The position numbers and the translations under genes were made by a program. A DNA stretch of 44,148 nucleotides from an uncultured Bacilli bacterium. Lineage in GTDB: Bacteria; Bacillota_I; Bacilli_A; RF39; UBA660. This document shows positions 18,227 through 27,703 of this stretch, piece after piece. Position 1 is the first letter of the stretch; each line of letters begins with the position of its first letter. The DNA lies in the NCBI GenBank assembly GCA_947626655.1, contig CANQTA010000006.1:1-44148 (forward strand), in the 5' to 3' direction. The notes beneath the pieces were generated by a model that saw nothing but the letters and a program-made list of their open reading frames with translations, did no database searches and was not told the origin of the DNA.

Positions 18227-20817
18227 TTATTCTAATTTAAAGTTTAATGCTGGATAACCTGTAGCTGAATCTATTATCCAATCTACTAAAGTATAATCTT
18301 TTAAGTCTTCATTATATGTTGTTAAGCCTTGATTATTTAATGTTTGAACATTACCATTTAATTTATAAAGTAAACTATTAGTATCATTACCATTAGTATT
18401 TTTCATGTTAGCTTCTGTTATTGGATTGGCACCTAATATGTCTCCAGTATTACTTTCTGCTATTCCACTTGCTTCTTTATAATAGGTATTTTGAATATCT
18501 ACAGTTCCTGTTGATATATTTCTTACTACACTATATTTTTCTGTTCCTTCTATATTTCCAGTGTTATATACATTGTTTATTGTTAAATTACTTTTAGAAG
18601 TAACATCACTAATACCAGATCCATAATTCTTAGATATTATATTTCCTAAATTACATGAATTTAATATTATAGATGTTGATGCATTTGCATTGTCATTAAC
18701 CCTTACAAATCCATTTACATAATTTCCGGTATTTGTTGATTGAGCTGTCATTGTACCAATATTATATGAATTTAATATATATGATATCGAATTATTCCAA
18801 GTATGGGATATTATTCCGCCTACATAAACACTAACTGAATATTTTGTATCTTCTTGACTAGTTAAATTTCCGGTATTATAACATCTGTTTATTATTATCT
18901 CTGAATTATTATTAAAATCTCCAATTATTCCGCCTGTCCTTACACCACCATTTATATTTCCTTTATTATAACTATTTTCTATTTTTGATAATTTTGATAT
19001 TCCAGAATTAATAACACCTCCTATTATTCCGCCTACACGACTTAAATAATTTTCAGTATTTTTGGAAGTTATTTCTCCGGTATTATGACTATTGGTTATT
19101 GTTATTGGGATATTATCAACTTCTCCAATAATACCACCTGTCCTTATTTCTGCTTTAGCATTAACATTTATTATACCTTCATTATAATTATTATCTATTG
19201 TTAATTCGCCATTACTTTTCAATCCTATTATTCCTCCGACTCTTGTAGTAGATGTTCCTGTTTCCGTTACTTCTATGTTTCCAGTATTATAATTATTGGT
19301 TAAATTTCCAATTGTTCCAGCTGTACTTTGTCTTCCTATTATTCCTCCAACATTTGTTCCGTCACCCGATGTTGTTTCTGATTGAACAACTATATTTGAT
19401 GTATTATAACTATTGTTTATTGTTTTTGTTTGATTAAATTCATATCCTATTAAACCTCCGACTGCTACTTCTTTTGTTCCATGATATATTACGTTTATTC
19501 CAGCTTCATCATTATCTGTTTTTATTTCATTTGAACTTTCTTCTATTGTAAGAGTACCAAATGAACGGCCCATTAATCCACCTACATGAGATGGAGTTGT
19601 TGCATCATTATTTTCAATCTTTATTTGACCATAATTATGACTTTTATTTATAGTTGTATTGGATGAGTTGTTATAATCTCTTCCCATTAATCCCCCAATA
19701 TTACCTCCTATATTACTTGTTATTGTTCCATAATTAGCACTTTCTTCTATCGTTACTGTACCAATGCCTTGAGCTATTATTCCACCTGTATTTGTTCCAT
19801 TAGTGGTTATATTTCCTTCATTACTAGAATTTGATAAATTAACATTTTCATTAACATATGCTATTATTCCACCTGTATAATTATTACTATTTGTAATATT
19901 AGCTTTATTATGAACATTTTCTATTATTAAATTACTTGCACTACTTGATGCTACTAATCCTCCAGCATGACTTTTGGTTCCATTTTTGGTTATATTTCCG
20001 GTTATGGTTAAATTTTTAAACGTATTTGTTGAACCAGCTATACCTACTAAGCCAAACAAACCTGCATGTTTATCAGTTACATTAATATACAAATTACTTA
20101 AAGTAAATTCTTGACCATTAAAGTTACCATTAAATCTATTTGTTACTCCATCTGTACTTCCTACCCCTATTGGTGTAAAACCTGTTCCTTCGGGATTGGT
20201 AAGTTCTGTCATACGTGGTTCTGTTCCATCTACACCATTGATATCTCCATAATTGGTTCTGTCATATTGTCTATAACTTCCTTCTTGCTTAAAGTCTAAA
20301 TCTCTTTCTAAAGTAAAATATACTCTGTCATATGTTTCACCATTATTTACTTTGTTACTTAAGTCTACTAAATCTTCGATATATTGTATTCTATATGGTT
20401 CATCTTCTGTTCCTAAATCAAAATATAAATAACAGTAAGCTGTTATTCCTGTATCTACGGTTGCTATATGAGTTTCATCATCATAAGTTAATATTTCTTC
20501 TTCTATTTTATTGCCATCACCATCTATACATCCTGACATTTTGGCATTAAATCTTAAATTTGTTGGCCAAGCAGTATCTGCACTTTCAACATAAGTATAA
20601 GTACCATCTTCTTGCTTAGTTTCATAGTACATAGCAAACATATTCTTATTTACTATATTTTTTAATTTTACTTCATCTAAAATTACTTTCCCTTTCTTAG
20701 AAAATATTACATTAGATAATATTATTGTTAATACTAATAGTATTAACAAACTAAAATATTTTAGTTTGTTAATACTAATAGTATTAACAAACTAAAATAT
20801 TTTAGTTTGGCTTTCAT
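18227..20817 (-). pseudogene. GLUG/GGIIG-repeat surface protein, frameshifted in the signal peptide by a 41-bp tandem duplication
   Basis: The track ORF begins at a TTG (20749). An upstream ATG (20817) with SD AAAGG reads MKAKLKYFSLLILLVLTN*. Removing one 41-bp unit gives the continuous MKAKLKYFSLLILLVLTIILSNVIFSKKG... Confidence 0.75.
20727..20809. repeat. Two exact copies of a 41-bp tandem repeat, each built of two palindromes
   Basis: Unit GTTAATACTAATAGTATTAACAAACTAAAATATTTTAGTTT at 20727-20767 and 20768-20808; GTTAATACTAATAGTATTAAC and CAAACTAAAATATTTTAGTTTG are each self-complementary. Confidence 0.97.
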
Positions 20818-20930
20818 CCTCTTCATCCTTTTCTTTACACTTATTATTTATTTCTTACATTAATTATAATCAATATCTTTTTATATTTCAACACTTCGGT
20901 TATAAATTTATTTTTTCATGTCAAACAACA

Positions 20931-21197
20931 TTAATTTTTTAATTCTTCAAGTAAAGCTTTAATTAATTCTAAGCCAATTTGTTTTTCTTTAGTAGTTTCG
21001 GGATCAATTAATTTAATTTGATTATTATTCATTTCAAATAATGAGTAATAAATACGCAATTTACCTTCTTCATTAAAAGTTCTATCTGTGTATACTATAA
21101 AATCTTTATTTAACGTTTCATCATGATATGTAGCAATTACTTCACATAAAACTTTACTACCATCAATTTTAGTTATTTCAAATTCCATTTTTGGCAT
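20931..21197 (-). CDS. DUF1292-like small protein
   Basis: 88 aa acidic protein, ITKIDGSKVLCEVIATYHDETLNKDFIVYTD; SD AAAAGGAG. Confidence 0.6.
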   Translation of the reverse strand: MPKMEFEITKIDGSKVLCEVIATYHDETLNKDFIVYTDRTFNEEGKLRIYYSLFEMNNNQIKLIDPETTKEKQIGLELIKALLEELKN

Positions 21198-21231
21198 AAA
21201 AATTTCTCCTTTTGATAGTTTTTTATCAATG

Positions 21232-21252
21232 AAAAACCCCTAAATATAGGGG
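21232..21252 (-). terminator. Terminator downstream of the displaced tRNA 3' end
   Basis: CCCCTATATTTAGGGGTTTTT on the minus strand. Confidence 0.8.
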
Positions 21253-21264
21253 ATAAATTCAATA

Positions 21265-21284
21265 TGGCGGAGCAGGAGAGATTT
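21265..21284 (-). other. Prophage attachment-site half: 3' fragment of a tRNA gene (probably tRNA-Ser)
   Basis: Minus strand AAATCTCTCCTGCTCCGCCA: T-stem 3' half, acceptor 3' half CTGCTCC, discriminator G, CCA; no tRNA body upstream; terminator follows. Confidence 0.75.
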
Positions 21285-21385
21285 AAAATTGTATATTTTT
21301 ATAACGCTTTATAAATGATTATATTTAATTATTCTGTGGTTTTATATATTTTATAACAATTATAAAAAAATATAAAATTATAAAT

Positions 21386-21407
21386 TTGCTATGTAATTGC
21401 TATGTAA
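21386..21407. repeat. Tandem direct repeat of 11 bp, candidate integrase arm-type sites
   Basis: TTGCTATGTAA TTGCTATGTAA, exact, about 100 bp inside the att fragment. Confidence 0.5.
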
Positions 21408-21616
21408 ATTTTTATAAAAATATTTAGAATAAAAACAAAATTTATTGAATTTCACTTTAATAATCCTCACATCTTTATTTCCTGCTTAATAACTTATTAT
21501 CCCTTATTTATAAGCTTGCTTTTGTTAAATCAATCATTGCCTCCATGCAATATTATTATATTGTCTAAATATTAGAATGTAAATACATTTTTTATGATTT
21601 ATTCTTTTTATTAATT

Positions 21617-21652
21617 AAAAAATAAGGTAGAGATTTGTTCCCTACCTTATTT
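21617..21652 (-). terminator. Strong terminator at the end of the phage late operon
   Basis: AAATAAGGTAG-GGAACAAATCT-CTACCTTATTTTT on the minus strand. Confidence 0.8.
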
Positions 21653-22306
21653 ATATAGTTTAATATTTTTAATATTCATAGAAGCCCACACAACCATTTT
21701 GCCATTACGATTAGCACTTAATACTGCTCTGTCACCACTTAATTGAGTAATAGTATAGTATTTATCGTATTGTTTTAATTTTGTGCCGTTATAATTAATT
21801 AATTTAATTGGTACGACTAAATCACCTACTCTAAATTTTTGCTCTTCTACAGGCTTACTTTCAGGTTCTGGTGCCGGTTCATCAATCATAGGTAAATCAT
21901 TATCAACATAAGATGTAGGATCTATTCTTACATCATTTTCATTTCTCACTTCAAAATGTAAATGTGCTCCATTGGAATGACCAGTATTGCCCATATAGCC
22001 AATTATTTGACCTTTAGTTACTCTGTCTCCAGTTTTGACTTTAACAGTATTATATTTTATGTGCCCGTACATAGTATAATAGCCATTATCATGTTGGATT
22101 TTAACATAATTTCCATAACTGTTACCAGTTTTATCGGTTTTATTATAATCATTTCTAAAGCCTACTACAGTACCATCAGAGTGAGCCAATAAATAATCTG
22201 TTACACTCCTGCCATTGTTACTCCCAACTATATCTATGCCATTATGCTTACCAGCTTTATAGATTTGTGTTATTTTATTAGGATAATTTTTTTAAAGTCT
22301 GCTCAT
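21647..22306 (-). pseudogene. Prophage M23-family peptidase endolysin with SH3-like tail, interrupted by TAA at codon 5
   Basis: ATG at 22306 after SD AGGAGGTG reads MSRL*KNYPNKITQIYKAGKHNGIDIVGSNNGRSVTDYLLAHSDGTVV...GNTGHSNGAHLHFEVR. The track ORF starts only at TTG 22189. Confidence 0.75.
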
Positions 22307-22309
22307 AAA

Positions 22310-22375
22310 TTACACCTCCTCGTATATTTCTTCTTCAATTGGCTCTGTTTCTTCCATCATAATTTCTTCTTCCAT
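22310..22375 (-). CDS. Possible 21-aa acidic leader peptide between holin and endolysin
   Basis: MEEEIMMEETEPIEEEIYEEV; SD-like AAAGGAAC upstream; its 3' end contains the endolysin SD. Confidence 0.35.
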   Translation of the reverse strand: MEEEIMMEETEPIEEEIYEEV

Positions 22376-22394
22376 TTTTTATTGTTCCTTTCTT

Positions 22395-22601
22395 TTATTT
22401 TTTTACTTCTGGTATACCGGCAACACTCGTTAAAATAGATAAGATGCCTGATAATAGACTGGCACTGCCTACTAATAACCAATCAATATCACTCATGACT
22501 GTTCCAACTCCAATTAATGAAATTGCCGTTTGAGCAATAGTTTTAATTGCTCGAATTGATGCTGCCTTTAACCACTCTTTAAAATTTTTCTTTGTCATCA
22601 T
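22395..22601 (-). CDS. Phage holin
   Basis: 68 aa with two hydrophobic segments, next to the endolysin. Confidence 0.75.
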   Translation of the reverse strand: MMTKKNFKEWLKAASIRAIKTIAQTAISLIGVGTVMSDIDWLLVGSASLLSGILSILTSVAGIPEVKK

Positions 22602-22633
22602 TACTCACTTCCTTCCAAAATAAAAACAGATTC

Positions 22634-22933
22634 TTAATCTGTCATTGCTATAGTGTTATCTTGTAAAATTACATTCTCACATAATTTCTTTGTATAACTA
22701 TCAAAACCCTTCGATAAATATAAATCGCAAACTTCGGCTCGTTGTATGTTAGGTACTTCCTTATTCCAAATTATTGCCTGCTGGGCTAATTTTGATGTCT
22801 CATTAAGTTGTTCATTCTGATAATCGAAATATCGAAATACTTTGAAGAAGCAACCAAATATTGCTGACAATATTCCTATTGATAAGGTTGTCCATCCCCA
22901 GTATTTTTTAATCTTCTCCATCATCTTGTCCAT
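22634..22933 (-). CDS. Phage membrane protein, unknown function
   Basis: N-terminal TM helix, in the lysis cassette region. Confidence 0.5.
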   Translation of the reverse strand: MDKMMEKIKKYWGWTTLSIGILSAIFGCFFKVFRYFDYQNEQLNETSKLAQQAIIWNKEVPNIQRAEVCDLYLSKGFDSYTKKLCENVILQDNTIAMTD

Positions 22934-23258
22934 TTAGTTCAACTCCTTCTTTATTTTTTATTTCGTCATCTTCAAATATATCTTCTGCATCTTTATAATT
23001 TTCAATTGTTTTCAAATATTCATATGCAGATACGATGTCTAATTTGTCATTATAATCAGTTATTACTCTATCAATAATTTTGTAAATATCATCACTATAT
23101 CTTAGTTGATTATTTTTTTCACGATTTCTTTGATTTTGATTTACGTAAGAATATATAACTAATATAGTCTTACCGTTAACTACATTTTGAATTTCAGCAA
23201 TTCTATGGTAATTCATAGATATGCCGTTTTCTAATATTATTTCTTTTTTTAGCGCCAT
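22908..23258 (-). CDS. Phage protein of unknown function
   Basis: Likely starts at MALKKEIILENGISMNYHRI (track start 23282); located after the tail fibre gene. Confidence 0.5.
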   Translation of the reverse strand: MALKKEIILENGISMNYHRIAEIQNVVNGKTILVIYSYVNQNQRNREKNNQLRYSDDIYKIIDRVITDYNDKLDIVSAYEYLKTIENYKDAEDIFEDDEIKNKEGVELNGQDDGED

Positions 23259-23274
23259 ATTTTTCACTTCCTTT

Positions 23275-26200
23275 CTAAACACCTGTATAAGTTGCCCATG
23301 CAGTCCAAATTCCGTTTTCTTGATGTCTAGTATATATGTGATTAAAATTTCCTAAGCCAAAGAAAATTTGGACAGTATATAATTTTGAACTATGATGGCT
23401 TATTACTATTAAATAGCCACTAGGATCTGGAGCATTTGTCATTGCATTCCCATAGTAAAATCCACTATCGACAACATAATTTACATTCATTGTATCTATT
23501 GACTTTGAAAGACCATCGGTACCTGTCCTTATAACATCTTTTAATCTTACGGCATGATTTGAAGCAGATGGTGTATCTTTTATAATAATATTTCTAGAAT
23601 TTATTTGATCTGGATTGCAAGAGAATATAATGTTATTAATATCTGAAACAATGCCATCAGATATAATCATATTTCCAGGTTCTGCATAAAATCTAAGGTT
23701 TGACTTATTTGGATAAAGTCCATTTAACCCATTTAAATTAATTCTACTATGATTTATACCTAAACTGTTTTGACCAGATGATATATTTAATCCATTTGAA
23801 TAAAAAGTTGATGTACCATAGCTACTTTCTATTTTTAGATTAGAATAACCTCCTGTTTGGCCATCATCTTTTATAATAATGTTTCCACCTTCAATACTAA
23901 TATCTTTAGCAGTACCTTTACTAAAGACAATATTTCCTTCTTCATCTAATCTAAAATTTTTAGAAGTAATAACAACTTTATCAGTAATTACATTAAATAT
24001 ACTTAATAAATCATCCTCATCTTTTAAAATATATAATTTTAATTTTCCGTCGACATCTTTTGTAATATTTCCTTCGCTATCTTTGATTTGCTGACTTACG
24101 CTCGCTTGGATTGAGTTTTCGCTATCGGTTATTTTTTGAGTAATAGCATTATTCATCTGTTCAGTAGTTGAATAATCATTGAATTTGCTATCAGTATCTT
24201 CTGGAGCAGGACTCCAATCGGTTGCTTTGGTACCTTTTTCTAATTTAAAGCCACATAATTCTACAACTCCAGTTTTGGCTTGAGCACCAATATAAATATT
24301 AGTATTTCCACTTGTGCTTCCATCAGATTTTTCCCCTATTGTAAATTTAAAACAATATTGTTTCCAAGCTGTTGTTACATCATAAGTGGTGCTAACATAA
24401 GGGCTTTTACCATATTGCATTCTAATTGTTCCATCGCCACTTGTTTTTCTTGCATAACAAGATAAAGTATAGGTTTCCCCATTTGCAACAGGTACACTAT
24501 CTTGTGCTAAATCATTTGGGCTTGTATTATTAGAATTCGCTCTTGTTATTCTAACCCCTGTTTTAATATTACCATTTGGCGAATCTGTAACTGTAAAAAA
24601 TGTTTTTGTTCCATTTCCACCACTTGCATTTCTCCATGTTGCATCAGCCCATTTTCCTGATGAACCTGATTTTGTAAATTTTTCTCCGGTTCCTCTTAGA
24701 ATTTGAGTTCCGCCTATTTCAATATTTCTATTTAAGTAGTACCATTTATAATCATTGAAATTAGTACTATCTTCCTTTGTAAAGTCTGTATATTCACCTC
24801 GCCAATCACTTGGTTTCTCTCCTATTTCATAATCACCTTCAGCTGGAGTAAAACTTTTTCCGTCTTCAGAATATTTAATATGAAGATATGAAGTTTTTCC
24901 ATCTGTACCTTTTTGTCCTGGAGTACCATTTTGACCATCTGCTCCTTTTATTAGTGACCATTTATATGCACTATAACTTGTAGGAGCAGTCGGACTTGTT
25001 GTACTTGCGACACCCATATATTTTGTTGATTCAGTTGGCACTTCCGTCATTGGATTACCAGTTTCATTAATAGAATATCTAATATGAAAATATGAAGATA
25101 TACCATTTTCACCAGGCGGACCTTGTTCACCTTTTTCGCCGTCTTTTCCTGGTATTCCTTGTTCTCCTTGAGGACCTGTATCACCAGTTTCTCCTTTTTC
25201 ACCTGGAACACCTTGAGGGCCTTGGTCTCCAGTATCGCCTTTAGGACCTTGAATACCATCTTTACCATTAATTCCTTTTTGTGAAAGTGTAATCATTACT
25301 TTTTTGCTTACTGTATAACTTTCTTCACCATCTTCGTATAAAAATTCAAATTCCAATTCGTTTGTTAAATCTGCAATTGATTCAGCATTGTTTACTGATA
25401 TATTAATGCTATTAGTGTTTGTTTCTACACTTATTCCTTTTATTTCGTTTTTATGTGTTGGTTTTATAAATACTTGCTCACCTTTAAAGTATGAATAATG
25501 ATTTATTATAAATTTATTAGAAGTTAAAGGATTATTATTTTCGTCTATAGGAATTGTTAAATTGTATATATCTAAATCTGTACTAAATTTTTGTATAGAC
25601 TTTGAGACTTCTGCTATTGTTTCTTGTGTTTTTGACACAGATAAAACTAATTGATCATATCCATCGATTAAATCTGTTTTTATTTTTCCAGCTGTTATAA
25701 AATCAGCAATTATATTACCATCTTGAGTTATTGCAATTTCATAAGGCCCATTAATTCCGTTTTTAGAATATCCTAAACCATTTAAATTCCATCGCCATAC
25801 TTTTGTCGCTGTATTAGGATTATCTGTATCCATAATAAATAATTCATTATTTGTTTTATAAACAAATCCTCCCATTGCACTTGTTAATAATTTTGTGGCA
25901 TTATCTTTAGCTTGTTCCAAAATAGTAGATGGATTTATTTCTTCAACATTTTTAACTATAGAATTGATAGTGCTTTGAAACGTTGGTTTAAAAGTGCCAA
26001 TTTCAAAAGTATCAATTTGTTTTGTTAAAATATTATAAGTCGTTTTAATAACTCTTGTTTCAAAACTTAATCCTAGTATTTCAGCAGTAATAGTATCACC
26101 TAATGAAACTTTTTCTAAAAAATTATATTTTTCATAATATTCTTTAGTTTTTGATAATTCTAACCAATCAATTTTAATATTTATAACCGGTTTATCAATA

Positions 26201-27018
26201 CCTGCTACAAATAGCAAATTTGTCTCATTTCTTAATGCTTGATAAGCTTCTTCAAGTGTATGATAAGCATCTTCATCTTCAGGATCATATTTTATATTGC
26301 TAAATTCATATTTTCCTATTTTGGGTGTTGGATAATCATTTATTAAAGGACTATTAACATATTTTTCTGGTAACATTAAACCATCGTATCCTAATGGCAT
26401 TATCTTTGTAAATAATGATGAAATATCAATATTTATATTAATATCTTTTATATTTTTGCCAATAATTAATTTTACGTTTTTATTATTACCTCTGTGTTTT
26501 AAAAATTTTATTAAATAGTTATCTCTTTCTATTTCCACATTATATAAATTGACTAATGAATTATCTATATTACCCATAAAACATTCGACAGGATTTCTTC
26601 TTACATATCTTGCTGAATGAAGACCAATAGCATCAGAATACACTTCAAATTTGGTTTTTAATTCTGCTCTATCTAAAAGCCACTTAGCGGCACTTGCACA
26701 ATCTAAATTAGTTGGAGCGGAATCTTCTATAAAATTATCTAATAAATCATAATAAATATGTCTAGCATATATTGAAATAGTTTTAAAATCTTTTTTTACT
26801 TGACTAATCCTAAATAATTGATAATTATTATCACCAACATCAGTTTTTATAATATTTCCTACAACTAAATAATCGTTTAAAGAAGAATTTAGCGGATATG
26901 TAATATTTAAACAATATTCACCATTTAATTCTTCTACTACATTAGCTGATAAACATTCTGTTAAGAATCCTAAACCATTATTATCAAAGTTTTCTTCTGT
27001 AGAAAGATAAATATTCAT
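23275..27018 (-). CDS. Tail endopeptidase/fibre-like protein with collagen-like repeats, a CBM-like module and a C-terminal knob-like domain
   Basis: N-terminal prophage tail domain, GXY repeats (GPKGDTGDQGPQGVPGEKGETGDTGPQGEQGIPG...), CBM4/9-like segment, C-terminal GNFNHIYTRHQENGIWTAWATYTGV. Confidence 0.85.
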   Translation of the reverse strand: MNIYLSTEENFDNNGLGFLTECLSANVVEELNGEYCLNITYPLNSSLNDYLVVGNIIKTDVGDNNYQLFRISQVKKDFKTISIYARHIYYDLLDNFIEDSAPTNLDCASAAKWLLDRAELKTKFEVYSDAIGLHSARYVRRNPVECFMGNIDNSLVNLYNVEIERDNYLIKFLKHRGNNKNVKLIIGKNIKDININIDISSLFTKIMPLGYDGLMLPEKYVNSPLINDYPTPKIGKYEFSNIKYDPEDEDAYHTLEEAYQALRNETNLLFVAGIDKPVINIKIDWLELSKTKEYYEKYNFLEKVSLGDTITAEILGLSFETRVIKTTYNILTKQIDTFEIGTFKPTFQSTINSIVKNVEEINPSTILEQAKDNATKLLTSAMGGFVYKTNNELFIMDTDNPNTATKVWRWNLNGLGYSKNGINGPYEIAITQDGNIIADFITAGKIKTDLIDGYDQLVLSVSKTQETIAEVSKSIQKFSTDLDIYNLTIPIDENNNPLTSNKFIINHYSYFKGEQVFIKPTHKNEIKGISVETNTNSINISVNNAESIADLTNELEFEFLYEDGEESYTVSKKVMITLSQKGINGKDGIQGPKGDTGDQGPQGVPGEKGETGDTGPQGEQGIPGKDGEKGEQGPPGENGISSYFHIRYSINETGNPMTEVPTESTKYMGVASTTSPTAPTSYSAYKWSLIKGADGQNGTPGQKGTDGKTSYLHIKYSEDGKSFTPAEGDYEIGEKPSDWRGEYTDFTKEDSTNFNDYKWYYLNRNIEIGGTQILRGTGEKFTKSGSSGKWADATWRNASGGNGTKTFFTVTDSPNGNIKTGVRITRANSNNTSPNDLAQDSVPVANGETYTLSCYARKTSGDGTIRMQYGKSPYVSTTYDVTTAWKQYCFKFTIGEKSDGSTSGNTNIYIGAQAKTGVVELCGFKLEKGTKATDWSPAPEDTDSKFNDYSTTEQMNNAITQKITDSENSIQASVSQQIKDSEGNITKDVDGKLKLYILKDEDDLLSIFNVITDKVVITSKNFRLDEEGNIVFSKGTAKDISIEGGNIIIKDDGQTGGYSNLKIESSYGTSTFYSNGLNISSGQNSLGINHSRINLNGLNGLYPNKSNLRFYAEPGNMIISDGIVSDINNIIFSCNPDQINSRNIIIKDTPSASNHAVRLKDVIRTGTDGLSKSIDTMNVNYVVDSGFYYGNAMTNAPDPSGYLIVISHHSSKLYTVQIFFGLGNFNHIYTRHQENGIWTAWATYTGV

Positions 27019-27026
27019 ATCATCAC

Positions 27027-27701
27027 CTATAAATATGCCTTTCTATATTTAATTTTAAAACTTGAAATATTTCCTAAATAATTAATAGTATTTTCTCCAG
27101 GTTTTAAAACTGGAAAATCATATTGCATTTGATTAGATGCATTAATACTATTATGAGTTATTACTTTATATTTAGAATCTAAAATATAATTGCCATCTAA
27201 ATTTTTTAAATTAAAAGTTTTATTGTTTATAGTAATTGATACATCACCATTGCCAGTTAATTCTATTATTGGATACATTTCAGCAGTAGCATTTTCTATA
27301 TTTAAAACATCATTATCGGCTAAAACAGTATATTCAGTCTCAACAATATCTTCTGATATAGGATTAACTAAAAATTGAACAACAAATGATCTAAAATTAA
27401 CTACTTTTTCAAAATCAATTGCATTTTGGATTATGGCAGTATATTCAGTTTTACCATCGAAAGATAACGTTCCATAACCATCTAAAAATTCTTTTATTTT
27501 ATTAATATCTACATTTTTCTCATTAAAATGACATTCTATTGTCTCAACAAAACTTTCGTAAGTTCCTGTATCAATTGACAAAAAGCCATTTCTACCTTCT
27601 ATTTCATATACATCAATTTTTTTCTTGGCCTTTGTTATTTTAGGTATTTTCTCAACAATAATTCCCTTTTTTCTAAATTCTATTCCTTTCCAAATTACCA
27701 T
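27027..27701 (-). CDS. Distal tail protein (Dit-like)
   Basis: Position between TMP and tail endopeptidase; KIDVYEIEGRNGFLSIDTGTYESF. Confidence 0.75.
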   Translation of the reverse strand: MVIWKGIEFRKKGIIVEKIPKITKAKKKIDVYEIEGRNGFLSIDTGTYESFVETIECHFNEKNVDINKIKEFLDGYGTLSFDGKTEYTAIIQNAIDFEKVVNFRSFVVQFLVNPISEDIVETEYTVLADNDVLNIENATAEMYPIIELTGNGDVSITINNKTFNLKNLDGNYILDSKYKVITHNSINASNQMQYDFPVLKPGENTINYLGNISSFKIKYRKAYL

Positions 27702-27703
27702 AA

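Noticed and set aside
18400-20100. Repeated ATTATTCCGCCT-like and TTATTATAACT motifs looking like a CRISPR or repeat array
   Set aside because: They encode degenerate GGIIG/GLUG-like protein repeats in one open frame, with irregular spacing and no true spacers.
22292-22294. Reading TAA as recoded (alternative genetic code)
   Set aside because: TAA ends many genes here (for example the 53-aa small protein) and no other in-frame TAA occurs in conserved genes; a point mutation is simpler.
25047-25268. 73-aa ORF MVKMVFKVLKAILETK...
   Set aside because: Alternative frame of the collagen-like repeat region; its Lys/Val-rich repetition is a by-product of GXY coding.
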